The notes below the pieces were generated by a model, which ran no database searches, was not told where the DNA came from, and was given only the letters and a program-made list of their open reading frames with translations. A stretch of 64,000 nucleotides of DNA, from contig OY754466.1 of the NCBI GenBank assembly GCA_963575645.1, positions 44,734,001 to 44,798,000 on the forward strand. Direction: 5' to 3'. This document shows, in pieces, positions 1 to 11,785 of the stretch. The DNA comes from Xanthostigma xanthostigma (lineage: Eukaryota; Arthropoda; Insecta; Raphidioptera; Raphidiidae). The translations under genes were made by a program, and so were the position numbers. Position 1 is the first letter of the stretch; the number at the start of each line of letters is the position of its first letter.

Positions 1-12
1 TCTCTCTCTCTC
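1..12. repeat. (TC)n microsatellite end
   Basis: Six TC units open the window; the tract may continue upstream of it. Confidence 0.8.
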
Positions 13-129
13 ATTAAAACGTAGAGAACGATATATGTTTCATCAAAATATGTGCGAATTAACACACTGAGGTCGAAACCACACTCTTTTTTTCCTTCCA
101 GTATTTATACATAGACTGCACCACTTTCA

Positions 130-690
130 TTCTAAATTTTGACCAAAATGCGTACAAAAACTTTGTTTCAAAGTGGAAACTGTACAAAAAACGAAGATAA
201 ATACATGTATAGGTTTTGTATATTCAGTTTAAGAATCGTATATTGTGCAACTAGTGCGGCAATCGACAATGCCGCACGAGCTGCACATACTATTTTTTAT
301 TACGAATTAAATTAAATTAAAATTAAAATTTTATTACGAATTAAAAAAAGAAATTAGAAGTAATAAAAATTAAAATTAAATTATTAAAAAGTTGAAAATT
401 CAGTTAAAATTGTTATTGTTTTGGTAACTATGGTAACTATGAATTTGCGTGCGGCAAACAATAATTTCAGTGCGACAAATAAAGTTTCCTCACGCAAATG
501 AAAATAGCTACTTTTCAACCGTAACAGCGTGCAAACATACCACTTTTCCTGCATAAGTAATAAAAAAACATCGTTTCCAATCAATCAATTATTTTGTGAG
601 CAGAATCGATTTAAAACGCTACAATGCTTTTCATATGGAGAAATATATATGTTCGCAATCTAAAATCGTGGACAAATAAGATTTTTTTAA
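130..690 (+). mobile_element. Repeat G copy 1 (MITE), interrupted
   Basis: Positions about 134-232 and 568-680 match the MITE at 35205-35629 (shared landmarks ACCAAAATGCG/ATCAAAATGCG, ACATGTATA, CAATGCTTTTCATATGGA). Between them lie about 335 bp of AT-rich DNA absent from the other copy, so this copy has taken an insertion. The insert begins with a short hairpin at 244-286 (GTGCGGCA / TGCCGCAC arms). No coding potential is seen. Confidence 0.6.
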
Positions 691-1230
691 AAATAAAAAG
701 CTTTCAGAGTTTAAGACTCACAAAATTTTCAGAACACTGTATTGCTGAGAATCCGTAGTCTATTCTCTATGTCAATGTTATTGAAGGATTTCTTTTCAAC
801 TTTAGTTCGTATTACCAATAAAATTGTAACATTTTTGCCGAACCGAAATTTCTGAACAATATAGTTCCGTCACTGGACAACGTACTGCGCTGACAGATTT
901 ATGAAAAGCGCGACTGAAGAAATGAGGACGAGTTTCAAAGAAGCCAGCTTCGATCGGTTCCACTAACCAGTGACGTAGGTAATATATTAGTGTCGTCATC
1001 GCAGAAAGAAGCGGAAGGTTTCTGTCAACCAGAAGTGAATGCGATCACATTTTAACTTGTGCAAATCCAATAATCATAAATTGTATACTCTTCGTAACAG
1101 TGGTGTTAAAACTATTGACATTTTATGAAAATTGTGTAAATTATTTCATCACGATTATATAGCATGCTGAGAAACCATTCCTGCTTTTTTATGGTGGGGG
1201 TGTATTTAAAACAGTTTTTAATTCATTTAT

Positions 1231-1796
1231 GACCATATTCATCGAACGTAAGTAGTTATTTATTCGGTTCATTTGTTTCATTCCTCCGAATAAATAGCGA
1301 TAAATCAATTCACCAAGCATAATTATGTTTACTGCAGGTATAATTAATCTATTCTGTCCAAATTCTCGGGTATAAATATTTATTCACCTGATAAAATAAT
1401 AATGGCCGCCACATAGACCATAATACCTAACCTATAAACGTGGAGTATTACCTATATCTATACAGTTGCTCTTGTGAGTTTATTTATGTGTAGTTTATTA
1501 ACCTTTTGTGAAGTGTATAGTTGTAAAACATTAACGTTAGTGGAATTTTTGTGTGCAATTGGGTTACGATAAAACATTATTATTTTAATGAAACTTTTTT
1601 TTGACGTTTACACTAACGCCATCGATGGGTGAACGTCAAAATATTCAACAAAAATAGCAAGGGGTATAGTGCAGTGTGCATTTATTCTTCAACAATTTTA
1701 CCTGATAATTTGGTTGGTGAATTGAAAGTAAATTTTATTGTAACGAATAGATTTGTTCCAAGATTATTAATTTCTATCTTTAATAGTGTTCGATTA
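1231..1796 (+). mobile_element. Repeat C copy 1 (inverted-repeat MITE)
   Basis: Starts ACCATATTCATCGAACGTAA and ends TAATAGTGTTCGAT. Copies at 44686-44885 and 52055-52845 show the full right end, GTTCGATGAATATGGCC, which is the inverse of the start, giving a terminal inverted repeat (TIR) of about 17 bp. The small open frame at 1629-1847 is not conserved as protein among copies. The element is non-coding. Confidence 0.65.
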
Positions 1797-1950
1797 ATTA
1801 CAAATTTGAAATTTGGCACAGAGATAGAACGCGATGGGCCAATATAAAAAGGATTAAATGGAGATTAATTTCAGAGGGTGAAATGGGAAATAAAAAAAAA
1901 ATTCAAAGACATCGTGCAGGGTGTCAAATAAAAGTTTACCGTCGGGTAAA
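1797..1950 (+). repeat. Repeat N copy 1
   Basis: Shares AAATTTGGCAC, GGGTGAAATGGGAAAT and CATCGTG with the reverse strand of 7395-7560. It lies immediately after repeat C. Family unknown, no coding sequence. Confidence 0.5.
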
Positions 1951-2384
1951 TAAAAACGATAGTAAAATGTATCCAATTGTCTGTTTTAAAACTTGTTATG
2001 TTCTATCAAGTACCAATCAACGAATCACTTAAAATTATTTTGAATTTTTACATTTAGAAAAATCTAAATAAAATCGTTTTCTGAACAACCGTTAACCGAA
2101 GTTGAAGAAGCACTGTTGTAAAATATTTCTAGTAATGGCCGCTGGGTACAAACAATGGACAGTCGATGTCTAACTTCTGTGTGTGGTACAAGTTGGGTGG
2201 CACAAAATGCTGAAAGTGTTCGCAGACATGTTTCTATTATTCACTAATTGAACTTTGATTAAGTTTATATTTATTGTGATGTATACTTTTTTATAAAAAA
2301 TCAATGAGACCATTTTCTACAGCATAAAACAAAATGCATTTCTTGTCATAATATGTGTTTTTGGTATATTAGTGTAGATAACAC

Positions 2385-2773
2385 CAGCGAAGAGATACTG
2401 TATAGAAGTTTATTTCTAATGAAGCGGTGTGGCCGGAAATTTTTGTTTGACAGAACGATCGAGGTTTAGTGTCAGTGTACAGAATTCGGGAGCGTATATT
2501 TCCATCTCTCATCTTCAGAAGTAAATTTGAGCGTTTATCTAAACACCGTAAAAAATAAATATAAGTAACTTATAAATTTCTGTCGATTTTTCTTTTTATT
2601 TAATAAAAAATTATGAAAAATACAATGATTAAGGTGTGAAGCTAAATTTATTAATTATCGCCACTTGGCGTTGGGTTTCCGAAGCTTGAGTGCGCCGCAT
2701 CGCCATGACAATTTTGGGTGATTGCCAAATATAACATATCAGGATTGAACTTCTATACAGTCTCTCTTCTCTG
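2385..2773. mobile_element. hAT-like MITE
   Basis: TIRs CAGCGAAGAGATACTGTATA (left) and, read inverted, CAGAGAAGAGAGACTGTATA (right) enclose about 390 bp. ATAACAC lies directly outside both ends, one base short of the 8 bp TSD typical of hAT elements. A CAG terminus is also typical of hAT. The interior is non-coding. Confidence 0.65.
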
Positions 2774-4471
2774 ATAACACTGAAAAGTGTACGTTAAATT
2801 TATAATCCATGGTTACACTTTTGTATAAAGGACATTTTTTACACTGAAGCACAATACCAAAACACACCTAACGAAATTACATTTTTCTCATAGCCTAGAT
2901 TGAGGAGAAGCTCAGTCAAAATGTCGCTTGAGATTAGAAGAAACATGATATAAGCGTCATTCGTATTTTTTATTTGATTTCAGTCTCTTAATTTTCATAT
3001 TTCTGCAATAATTTGATTGTCACTTTTGTTGATTTTAATAAATAATTTTATAACTTTAGCGTCAAGTCATTTTATTTATAACAATATTGTTCCTTATTAA
3101 TCCGTAGGTAGAAATATAGATACAAAAAAAATACAATCGAACATATTACCTCTTCCTTTTTTTGAAGTCAGTCAATAAAAGGAAGCAAATTTGCCACTGC
3201 ATCTTTCTGTTTGTTCACTTAAAGAAAGTAGATTTCTAGGGAGCTTCGATTAATTTTCTATCTGAAACGAGGATGGTAGGCCAAATAAGTTTGGGAAGCC
3301 CTGTTTTAAGCGTACCGTTCAAGTTTTGAGCCCAAATAGATTATTGGTAAATTCACCCTTATTATTACTGTTTTTAATGCGACGGTTTCAGTAAAATCTA
3401 TTTTCTCGTCTAAAACTAAAATTTAAATAAACACCATTCGAAAGACATACTAGTTTCAAAAAATATTTTTGAGATAATGAATTACATATGAAAGTAATTA
3501 ATTTTACAATAAAAGTAAATGTTCTTTGAATTTTGGTACCCAATTTTATTAATAATAACAGCATGTATTCATCCATAATCTATTCAACAGAAATATAATT
3601 AATGATTAGGAATCAAAGAAAACGTTACGTGTTTATTATGTAGGTAATTAGTTTAATTATTAATTTATCATTCCAGCCGGCCGCGCCGTGTCAAAAAAAA
3701 AATGAATGAAAAAACTGTATTTTTTTCAATCTTCTTCGTTGTAATGTATTTGTTTACAACAATTTTTTTTTGTTAGAGGTTGTTTTTAGAAGTTTTAATG
3801 AACTTTAATTAAATATGCAAATATAGATTCTAGAACTTGCCGAACACATAAAAAACTTATTACTTACCAACTTTAAATAATCCAAAACGTGTTCTGTTTT
3901 ACTTATGGGTATTTGAAGAAGACAAAAGTCACTAACTCATTGTAAAAAAACACTAAAACCGAAAAAATCACACACACACTTTTTTCCATATTTATTTGCA
4001 TTTTAATAAAATATTTTTAGAACTTATCAGACCTCTCGCATATTTAAAATAAGTAACAATAGAAACTAAAGAATTTATAATTTTCGCGCACTGTTCATAC
4101 TCCCCTTTTGTTGATGTGTAGTAATAAATAGCCTCAAAAATTAGTGAGTTTCTAAACAGCAAAAAATATCTTTATTCAACACGCGTAAGTAATATATAAT
4201 TTCGAGGTCCTGCTAAATTCGGGAGAAATAATAAATTACTTCATGTTGTGCTAATAATGAGCCGAAACTGTACGATAATGTATTACTGCATAGTTTCTGG
4301 ACCAATAGGAACGCGATAGCGATTTGTATATATGAAAACAGCATCGCATTTCAGCGAAAGTCAGGGCCATCTTGTGTGCATCGAGGGCGGTGGGTACGTC
4401 AATCAATGAAGTGATTTATTATTTTTCCCTCTTTTATCAGGGACCCGATTACATATTATTCGTGCTAGTTG
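2774..4471. other. AT-rich DNA, nothing recognised
   Basis: No repeat family shared with the rest of the window and no credible frame. 691-1230, 1951-2384, 4611-5209 and 5249-5683 are similar, apart from a repeat I fragment at 4973-5060 and a poly-T/poly-A tract at 5400-5553. Confidence 0.5.
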
Positions 4472-4610
4472 AATAAAGTATTATGTGCGACCATTGATCG
4501 AAGGAGAATATTCCACTCGCGTGTTACCGCACTCGCTACGCTCGTGCGACAAATTTCACACTCATGGAATCTTCTCCTTCTCTCACTAGTCGCACAATGT
4601 ACTATTATTT
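4472..4610. mobile_element. Short hairpin MITE
   Basis: Arms of about 45 bp (AATAAAGTATTATGTGCGAC and its imperfect inverse) flank a 45 bp centre rich in CGCTACGCTCG-type sequence. Non-coding; family not recognised. Confidence 0.6.
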
Positions 4611-5209
4611 GTTTTTTATTGAGTTAGAAGCGCCTAAACTCGAAAGTCATTGTTCATTCTTCAAAACAAACACTAAGTAAGCGAGTGTGGAGAAATTATT
4701 TAATTAATAAAGTAGGAAATATTTTTCCACACTAATAAATTGTTTTTTAAATAATAAAAACTGCAAAACGTGGTTTCTAGTTTAAAAAAATTAGATTTAC
4801 TGACCGAACTAAAGGTTGAATTCTTTAGATGAGCAATTAAAGGTATTATCGAATTATTATGTAATAGTTTCAATATGCCGTAAGCTGAACTGTCTGTTAT
4901 GTAAATTAAAATTCGACACCAGTGGCGTCTCGTTAAATACCTAATTCGTTCTTTTTTTTAAATAAAATTTCTTTAGGCGTGTTTTGTCAATTTCGCGAAT
5001 GTGCTACTCGATGAATTTCGAACGTTTTTACAGTATAGCACATCGTAGATATTGCAATATATACATGAGTTTCGTTGATATAGAAATAATTAATGCATTA
5101 CAAAAAAAATGATGTGAAAATCAACTATTTTATAGGATATACGTGCAAAAACTGCAGGATTTTTCTCGAGCGTAATGCTATTATGATTAGTATTTCATAA
5201 CTAGTAACA

Positions 5210-5248
5210 TAATAACTGTTTTTACGTTCTAAAACGTAAACTGTTATT
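5210..5248. repeat. Small hairpin
   Basis: AATAACTG..ACGTT / ACGTAAACTGTTATT form an imperfect stem around TCTAAA. Role unknown. Confidence 0.4.
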
Positions 5249-5683
5249 AAGGGGTTGTCCATTAATGATGCTAGGTGTTTTTTTTTATACATGCGTTAAC
5301 CAAGTAACAAAATTATTCGTAGTATCATAATTTAAGACAGTCTAGCCTCTAGACCAGACAGACGTGCGCCTACACGACGACAATGTTGTGTGATTGTTTG
5401 GGTTTTTTTTATTCGTATTTTTTCCCATAATAATACTTTGTAATATTTAATGTTTTTTGTTTTTTTTTTGTACACTATGCAGTCGGTTACCGGAACGCTG
5501 TCCAAAATTTTTTTTTGTTAATTTATTGTAAAAAAAAATTTTTTTTTTTTTTATTTGAACACTTCCATCCCTTCTTCATAGTGATATTTGGTAGAATGTG
5601 GTGAAACCACCCGTAATTAATTTTAATTTGATATGTTCATGTATTATCCATCATATCACACACACATGTTGCACACGTGACAA

Positions 5684-6145
5684 GAGCTTTAATGAAAAAT
5701 GTTGCAAAAAGTATCTCAAAAATAAGCTTCTATTCATGTAAAATGCACTGACTAGATAATATACTCATATTAGTGATGAAAGAACACGACCTCAGGTAGA
5801 TCAATCGGTAGCGCATACGACTGTCAATATCAGGGTCGTGGGTTCGAGCCCCACGTTGGGTGAATATATTTTTATTTTTTTTTTTTTTATTTTTTACATT
5901 GCTTTCTTCTAAGGCTTACATTTAAATTTAATTTAATTTTATTTAATTCATTTAAAAAAAATTATTAGTTAAAAAAAGTTTAAATAGTGCTCTTTATCGA
6001 CAAAAACTTTTGAACGGTAACTCCGATCATCATGAAATTTGGACACAACATTCATCTCGGTAAACTAAGATGAATGTGTGTACTCATGTCCCTTCCTTCC
6101 CCATTCGTTCTTTTGCACCCGGGTGAAACCGGGCGGGATCGCTAG
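5684..6145 (+). mobile_element. Helitron copy 1, 5'-truncated, with tRNA-like insert
   Basis: Matches the internal and 3' parts of the full copies at 39307-39926 and 46009-46595. It ends with the palindrome CACCCGGGTG, then GGCGGGATCGCTAG followed by T. A hairpin followed by CTAG and then T is the Helitron 3' terminus, and Helitrons insert between A and T. The 5' third is missing. Non-autonomous, no RepHel sequence. The downstream T begins a piece of a hAT MITE. Confidence 0.8.
5791..5862 (+). pseudogene. tRNA-Lys-like sequence inside Helitron
   Basis: The 3' half (CAGGGTCGTGGGTTCGAGCC, then CCACGTTGGG) is almost identical to the eukaryotic tRNA-Lys(CTT) 3' half. The anticodon loop reads CTGTCAA, so the formal anticodon is GTC (Asp). 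The 5' acceptor and anticodon stems do not pair well, so it is probably not a working tRNA. A T-rich run follows, as after RNA polymerase III genes. Three other Helitron copies carry the same insert. Confidence 0.7.
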
Positions 6146-6212
6146 TCATTTATAAAATGCTTCGCGGGCCGGATAAAAAATTCTACTGCGGGCCGCCATT
6201 TGCCCAGGCCTG
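6146..6212 (-). mobile_element. Partial hAT MITE (same family as 34190-34474)
   Basis: Reverse complement begins CAGGCCTGGGCAAATGGCGG and matches the first 65-70 bp of the copy at 34190. It is cut exactly at the Helitron 3' end (A^T site), which suggests the Helitron landed inside the MITE. Confidence 0.7.
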
Positions 6213-6642
6213 TTGTTGCTCTGTCCGCGTGAGACAATGATATAAACGGTGTTGTTGACTACACCGAATAATTATGTCTACTTTTTCACTCTAAATTTTT
6301 GACAACCATCCATTACGCACGTATTTTATGAATGACGATGAAATATTATATTATTATAAGAACAGGCGGCAAATATATTATATATTACAAAATAAAGTGT
6401 CGGCGGCCTGGGATATTTCTGACTATAATTTGCATCGTCATCGAATATCAGTTACCACGGGGTTTGTTCATAGCATCATCCTATTAGAATTAATAATGGA
6501 GCAGTAGCAGTTATTTAAGAACAACGGAAAATAACGGGATCGAAAAAAACCGTCGCTAAAAATAACCAGTTATTTGTTTACTGTTTAGGAAGGGAATTAA
6601 AACTAGATGTGCCCTCGCGTCATTGACGATGCCAAAATCAAA

Positions 6643-7015
6643 CCATATACTTTTATTCTATACTGAGCATAGGAATAAAATCGCAATCGAACCATTAGGG
6701 TGCAAACATATACTTCTGCCTTATTTTACGCCGTAAGCACTGGCGTATCCAGGAGGGCAAAACAAGCACGGGGGACCCGGCTTAAGAAATTTAGAATTTG
6801 CCTCCTCCTGAGCCAAAAGCTGGGTACGCCCATGTTAACGTCAAAGAAAAAGACAAAGTTTTTGAAACAGAGATACTTTATTCAGATTGAATGCAAGTAC
6901 ATCAACCAATCCTATCATCGGAGAAATCAGGGAATTACATCGAAGAAAGAGACACAGATATATTTTCGATACGCTTTGTTGCGTTCACTCACTGCACTTT
7001 GGGTAGATAGGCAAT
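6643..7015 (+). mobile_element. Repeat A copy 1 (partial)
   Basis: Begins near TATACTGAGCATAGGAATA and runs about 370 bp in close agreement with 10284-10640. The right half of the element is missing. Around 6738-6833 it contains an old, short hAT-like insert: CACTGGCGTATCCAGG and, inverted, CATGGGCGTACCCAGC. The open frame at 6700-7017 crosses these repeats and is not a gene. Confidence 0.65.
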
Positions 7016-7394
7016 GATTCATATAGTTAATTAATAGATATAATATGATTCAAACAAAGTAGAGCTGAAAACTCTGGACTTATATGATTATTTTTAAAAA
7101 ATCAGTCAATTAGTGTTCCGTGCCATCAACCCACGACTTGTTTGTTTTAGAGCCAAATTTTGGTTTTGTAGTTATAAAGATATTAACAATTAAATTGTTT
7201 ATAGCAATTGATCGCGATAGGATTTTTCAATCCTGATAATTATCATTCAATCCACACCTAATTCTAAATGTTCATGATTTTTCTGAACGATCTTATTGGT
7301 GATAAGGGTCGGGGACAGCAATTTGAAGCGTTTTTCCCCAAAAATTATTAAAAATACAAAACCACAAAAATATTGTTGAATTCGTGCTTCCGTC

Positions 7395-7560
7395 AGATTT
7401 TATTTTATACCTTACACGATGCATTTGAGATTTTTTTTTAATTTCCCATTTCACCCCCTGATATTAACCAATCAAAATTCAACTGTTTTACTTATCGTTA
7501 GTGATTGGGCCACCACACTCTTTCTCCGTGCCAAATTTTAAATTAATTATTATATAAAAT
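7395..7560 (-). repeat. Repeat N copy 2
   Basis: Reverse complement of the repeat at 1797-1950; shares AAATTTGGCAC and GGGTGAAATGGGAAATTAAA. Unknown family. Confidence 0.5.
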
Positions 7561-7928
7561 TTTGCCGGACAAAGATATAGTATCAATCAAACCCGCAAAG
7601 TGTGATAAAACCTCTCTTAAATGATTGAAGGAAGCTTGAGGGCGTTATGATTGAAGTTTTTTCACGAATATTTTAAAATACTCAGTTAAACATGTTTATA
7701 CATATTTTTTGTATCTAGTTTCCCGTAAATAATTTTTTTATCTGGAAAATCTTAAATTCAAATACTAATCGAACTTTTTCTCATATTTAAATTTTGGTAA
7801 AAAAATTAATTAGGTGCATCAAATGGCCGAAAATAGTGGAATCTATATCTCAATAATTAAAACAAAACAAGTTTTTTTTTGTCCGGGAGCTTTCAGCGGC
7901 TGTCACTTGTCCGATTTTGATTAAATAA

Positions 7929-8329
7929 ATTAGTCCAAGAGACGGCTGCAGAAAATGTGTCGTCATAAGGCGGACGAACGAAAAAATTAGAGATGATAGT
8001 TAAGACCGTAATTAAGAAAGATCGCTAAGGTTGCCTGTGAAAATCCTGCCGAAACAATGTTTTTTTAATTTGTTTATCAGTTAATAGACCAGTGAAGTTA
8101 GCTTTTGACAAGGACAAAATTAATAACAGAAAACGAATGATGAGGAAGGGAAGAAACTGCCGTCAGAAATACAGAAACCAAAAATTCAAATGCGTAAAAA
8201 AACATTGTTTCGGCAGGATTTTCGCAGGCAACCTTAGCGATCTTTCTTAATTATGGTCTTAACTATCATCTATTTTTTCGTTCGTCCACCTTATGACGAC
8301 ACATTTTCTGCAGCCGTCTCTTGGACTAA
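7929..8329. mobile_element. Foldback MITE with about 135 bp arms
   Basis: The left arm at 7929-8064 is an almost perfect inverse of 8197-8329. It starts AGTCCAAGAGACGGCTGCAG and includes GTTGCCTG, TCCTGCCGAAACAATG and a TTAAGACC block. A 130 bp AT-rich spacer separates the arms. Non-coding; superfamily unclear. Confidence 0.8.
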
Positions 8330-10283
8330 ATCATTTAACTCCATAGACTTGTCAGCTCTACATTTTTTATGGCATTTTTAACGTTGATTTCTTGTATATA
8401 GTATCCACCGTCGAAATTAATATTAGAGACGAAGAAAAAATATTCACGTCAAAGTTCTTTGCATTTTAATTCTGCATTCCAATTTAATAATTTTCTTTGA
8501 AATGATTTTTTTAATTTGGTTATCTCGTTCGAACTTTCAAATAAAAAAAACATATTAAATAATATTTTAATATTTCTACTGCTAAGAATATTTTTTTATT
8601 TACATATATGTACATTATTCATCAATGTTATATAATTTAATTCGCGTGTTATACCAACATTATTTAGCTTTATTACTAAACCTTTTTTATCACACACTTA
8701 TATACAGTCCGAGTCGATAAACTGTTATCAAATTAAAAAAAATATAATTCATTATCAAATAAAACATTTTATGATCCACATAAATATTCTTGAAAACGTT
8801 CAGACGTTTTCTTAATAATTAATTGAAAGAAATTTTTTTGCAACTATTCAAAGAAAAATGTATTTGTTTCAACTAAGTTTTGTTTTAAATTTTTTTATCC
8901 GTCTCTGGGGTTCCGCCAAACTTAGGGATGCTGACTTTCTAGGTTTAATTTTGAGCATGAACTTTCGTAATTATGGTCAGAATTCATTCATAAACACAAG
9001 CAAACATCTTTATTTCTTTGAAACTATGATGAAAACCACAGACGTTAAATATATAAATGAACCTAGCAATCCCTATTTTAGCTAATACAATGCAGTGATG
9101 CGATAACATCCGATATGAGAGAGAAGCAAGCGTCTTTTTTCTAAATAGCGGTAACATATAGGTGAATTTTCTGAAAAATCGGGAACACTTCTAAAGTCAC
9201 CAAAACACTTATTCAGTTCACTTTCGAAAAAATATAAAAATAGAATAATACTCATGTGGTCTCCATAGTAATTTGGTTTGGCTAAAGACTGACTGCAAAG
9301 CAACGTTACCAATAATAATGTCGACTCAGAGAAAAAGGAAAGTTATAAAGTGACTATCATATTTTATCTGTATCATTGATAACATCAATTACAATATCGG
9401 ATGCCATGGTCACTTTTGACCTTGAGTCGACGGTTCAAGATCATTCCGGACCAACTTTTTTTTTAATGGGCACCCTCATTTTTTACACCAACATTCAATT
9501 GGCCTTAAAAAAACATGAAACTTTTGTTCAAAACATTTTTCTCCAAACCCAGTATTTTCCGGAATATCCACGGTCCAAAATTTGAAATTCCAAACTTTTA
9601 TGATTTTTTTACTGCCGAAGCGTAGATTTCTTGAAAAATCGCAAGAGACAAAAAGTTCTTGGAAAAATTTGCTGTATTCGTTTTCATCGAGTTTGTTTAG
9701 AATGTAATTATCTGCGAGCAGCAAAAATTGTGCGCAAAGCTATATCCCTTTCTATTATTTATCTGAGATTAAAACAGTTTATGTGTGAACCGACTTACAC
9801 GATGTTGAATATAATTTTATGTAGGTATAGTATTTTAATGTTTTTTACAAGCTATAATAATGTCCTAACATTTATTATAATAAGATCCATACATAATAAT
9901 GAGTGCATACATTCACTTGTAAGTTGTAGATGTTATTTTACAAATCGCAATAAATAATATCTAAAGTGTCGAAAAGGTAATAAAAATAATTCAAAACATG
10001 ATATTATAACCTCCTCGCGTACTTCAAATAATTTATATTCAATTCTAAATTTATAGGATAATAACAGTTCAATAAAAACATTTCTCTGATTCTAATCACC
10101 TGGTCTAGTAATAAAAATATTAGACAACACCTAGTTCTGTCTCAAATTCGAATAGCTACAGTGAAAATCGTTTATAACGGCAAATATTCAAACCAAACTT
10201 CCATTTTAGTGCCGTGCATTTTTACCCGACTACGGAGAAACCAAAAAGAAGGGTTACGTAGAATAGACCTTAGTAAAATCATA
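8330..10283. other. AT-rich DNA, nothing recognised
   Basis: Several frames of 69-108 codons (8858-9957) overlap on both strands and match no family I know; compositionally they look like chance. 6213-6642 and 7016-7394 are equally blank. Confidence 0.5.
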
Positions 10284-11098
10284 TAAGTACCTATACTGAG
10301 CATAGGAATATAATCGCAATTGAACCATTAGGGTGCAAACATATACTTCTGTCTTTTTTTACGCCGTAAGCACTGGCGTATCCAGGAGGGCAAAAGAAGC
10401 ACGGGGGACCCGGCTTAAGAAATTTCTAATTTTCCCCCTCCTGGGCCAAAAGCTGGGTACGCCCATGTTAAAGTCATAGAAAAAGACAAAGTTTTTGAAC
10501 CAGAGATACTTTATTCTGATTGAATGCAAGTACATAAACCAATCCTATCATCGGAGAAATCAGGGAATTACATCGAAGAAAGAGACGCAGATATATTTTC
10601 GATACGCTTTGTTGCCTTCACTCACCGCACATTGATTAAATGCATGATGAAATTAACGTTTCGGCAAGCAATTATTGCCCTCTTCAGGACCTTTTTAGAC
10701 ATGTTTAAGGTCCTGAAGAAGACAATAATTGCTTGCCGAAACGTTGACTATTAAATAAAGTTTTATTAAATAATAATTGTTTTTATATTTAGCCTTGTAT
10801 CCCGTTAATTTCATCATACCATAATACGTAGAGTGTCTTATTTTATTGATTAGATGGTCAATTATTAAATATATATGCTTTCTCTAGAATGCATCTTAGC
10901 ATGCTCATTAGGGTGGTTCAATATACCCAGCTTTTGGCTCAGAAAGAGGCAAATTAAAAATTTCTTAAGCCGGGTCCTCCGTGCTTGTTTTACCCTCCTG
11001 GATACGTCAGTGCTTACTGCTTAAAAAAAGACAGAAGTATATGTTTGCACTCTAATGGTTCGATTGCGATTTTATTCCTATGCTCAGTATAGAATAAA
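10284..11098. mobile_element. Repeat A copy 2, complete inverted-repeat element
   Basis: The left end CTATACTGAGCATAGGAATA is repeated inverted at the right end (…ATTCCTATGCTCAGTATAG, ending about 11093). The TIRs are about 170 bp (10290-10465 and 10926-11098). The centre holds a strong hairpin at 10661-10744. No transposase is seen. The open frame at 10524-10754 is a chance reading. Confidence 0.75.
10661..10744. repeat. Hairpin with CTGAAGAAG…GCCGAAACGTTG core
   Basis: Arms CGTTTCGGCAAGCAATTATT and its inverse flank a short loop at about 10700-10707. The right arm contains CTGAAGAAG and CGAAACGTT, the pair of motifs shared with repeats B and L. An outer imperfect pair (ATGATGAAATTAAC / GTTAATTTCATCAT, to 10820) suggests a larger nested foldback inserted in repeat A. 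Confidence 0.6.
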
Positions 11099-11127
11099 AG
11101 TAGGTATATGAGAGAAAGATAGGAAAC

Positions 11128-11384
11128 TCAAATCTTTGATTAACGTCTGAATAGAACTCTTCAATAAATAAAATTATCGACCAATTTTGTTATTATTTTT
11201 TCAATATTTCAATATTAAAAAAATGTTTCACGAATTTCGTTAAAAATAAATAGAAACTAAATAAGTATTAATTATTTTTTTATATTTTTAGATCCATTCT
11301 GAAGAAGATCCAAACCGGGATCGAAACGTTAATGTATTAATTATATTTTGTTAATGATAAATTGGTCGATAATTTTATTTATTT
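11128..11384 (+). mobile_element. Repeat B copy 1: foldback retroelement-like, 12 bp TSD
   Basis: Flanked by perfect AAGATAGGAAAC repeats (11116-11127 and 11385-11396). The element starts TCAAATCTTTGATTAACG, then has an inverted pair AATTATCGACCAATTT / ATTGGTCGATAATT, and ends ATTTTATTTATTT. At 11299-11330 lie CTGAAGA, A, a GATCC/GGATC stem and GAAACGTT. TSDs longer than 10 bp and an ATTT-rich tail point to target-primed reverse transcription by a helper element rather than a cut-and-paste transposase. It has no open frame. Confidence 0.75.
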
Positions 11385-11785
11385 AAGATAGGAAACATTT
11401 TCGACATGGTACTTGGAACTATCAACATTTGAAAATACAAGAATAAACCAAAACATCGGGTAACAGATAATTGTACAATCGGGACTGTACTGTATTAACG
11501 TTGATCTTGAGATGTATTATCCCACACGCTGGACAAACTCTTTAGAAAGTTCTACATGTTGGACGATTAGTTCAAAATAATCGGAAGCAGTAATAATAAT
11601 AACCTGTATCATTTACGTCTACTTTTAAGTGGACGACACAGAGATTCAGTTTCAACATATTTACATTGGGACGACGGCTTCGTAAACGATACAAGGAAAA
11701 GATTATCAAGCAGATACAACATAATTAAGATATTCTCTCTGTCCTATTTATGAACTAACGATTTGCTTTAGGTATATTGACTTTT

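Noticed and set aside
384-999. Small minus-strand frames at 384-584 and 802-999 as genes
   Set aside because: Low complexity, no family resemblance, one overlapping a MITE insertion.
6700-7017. 105-codon frame as a gene
   Set aside because: It lies in repeat A; the equivalent frame in the second copy (10284-10640) is not kept.
9082-9957. Cluster of frames at 9-10 kb as exons
   Set aside because: Overlapping frames on both strands, no splice-site logic or conserved domain seen.
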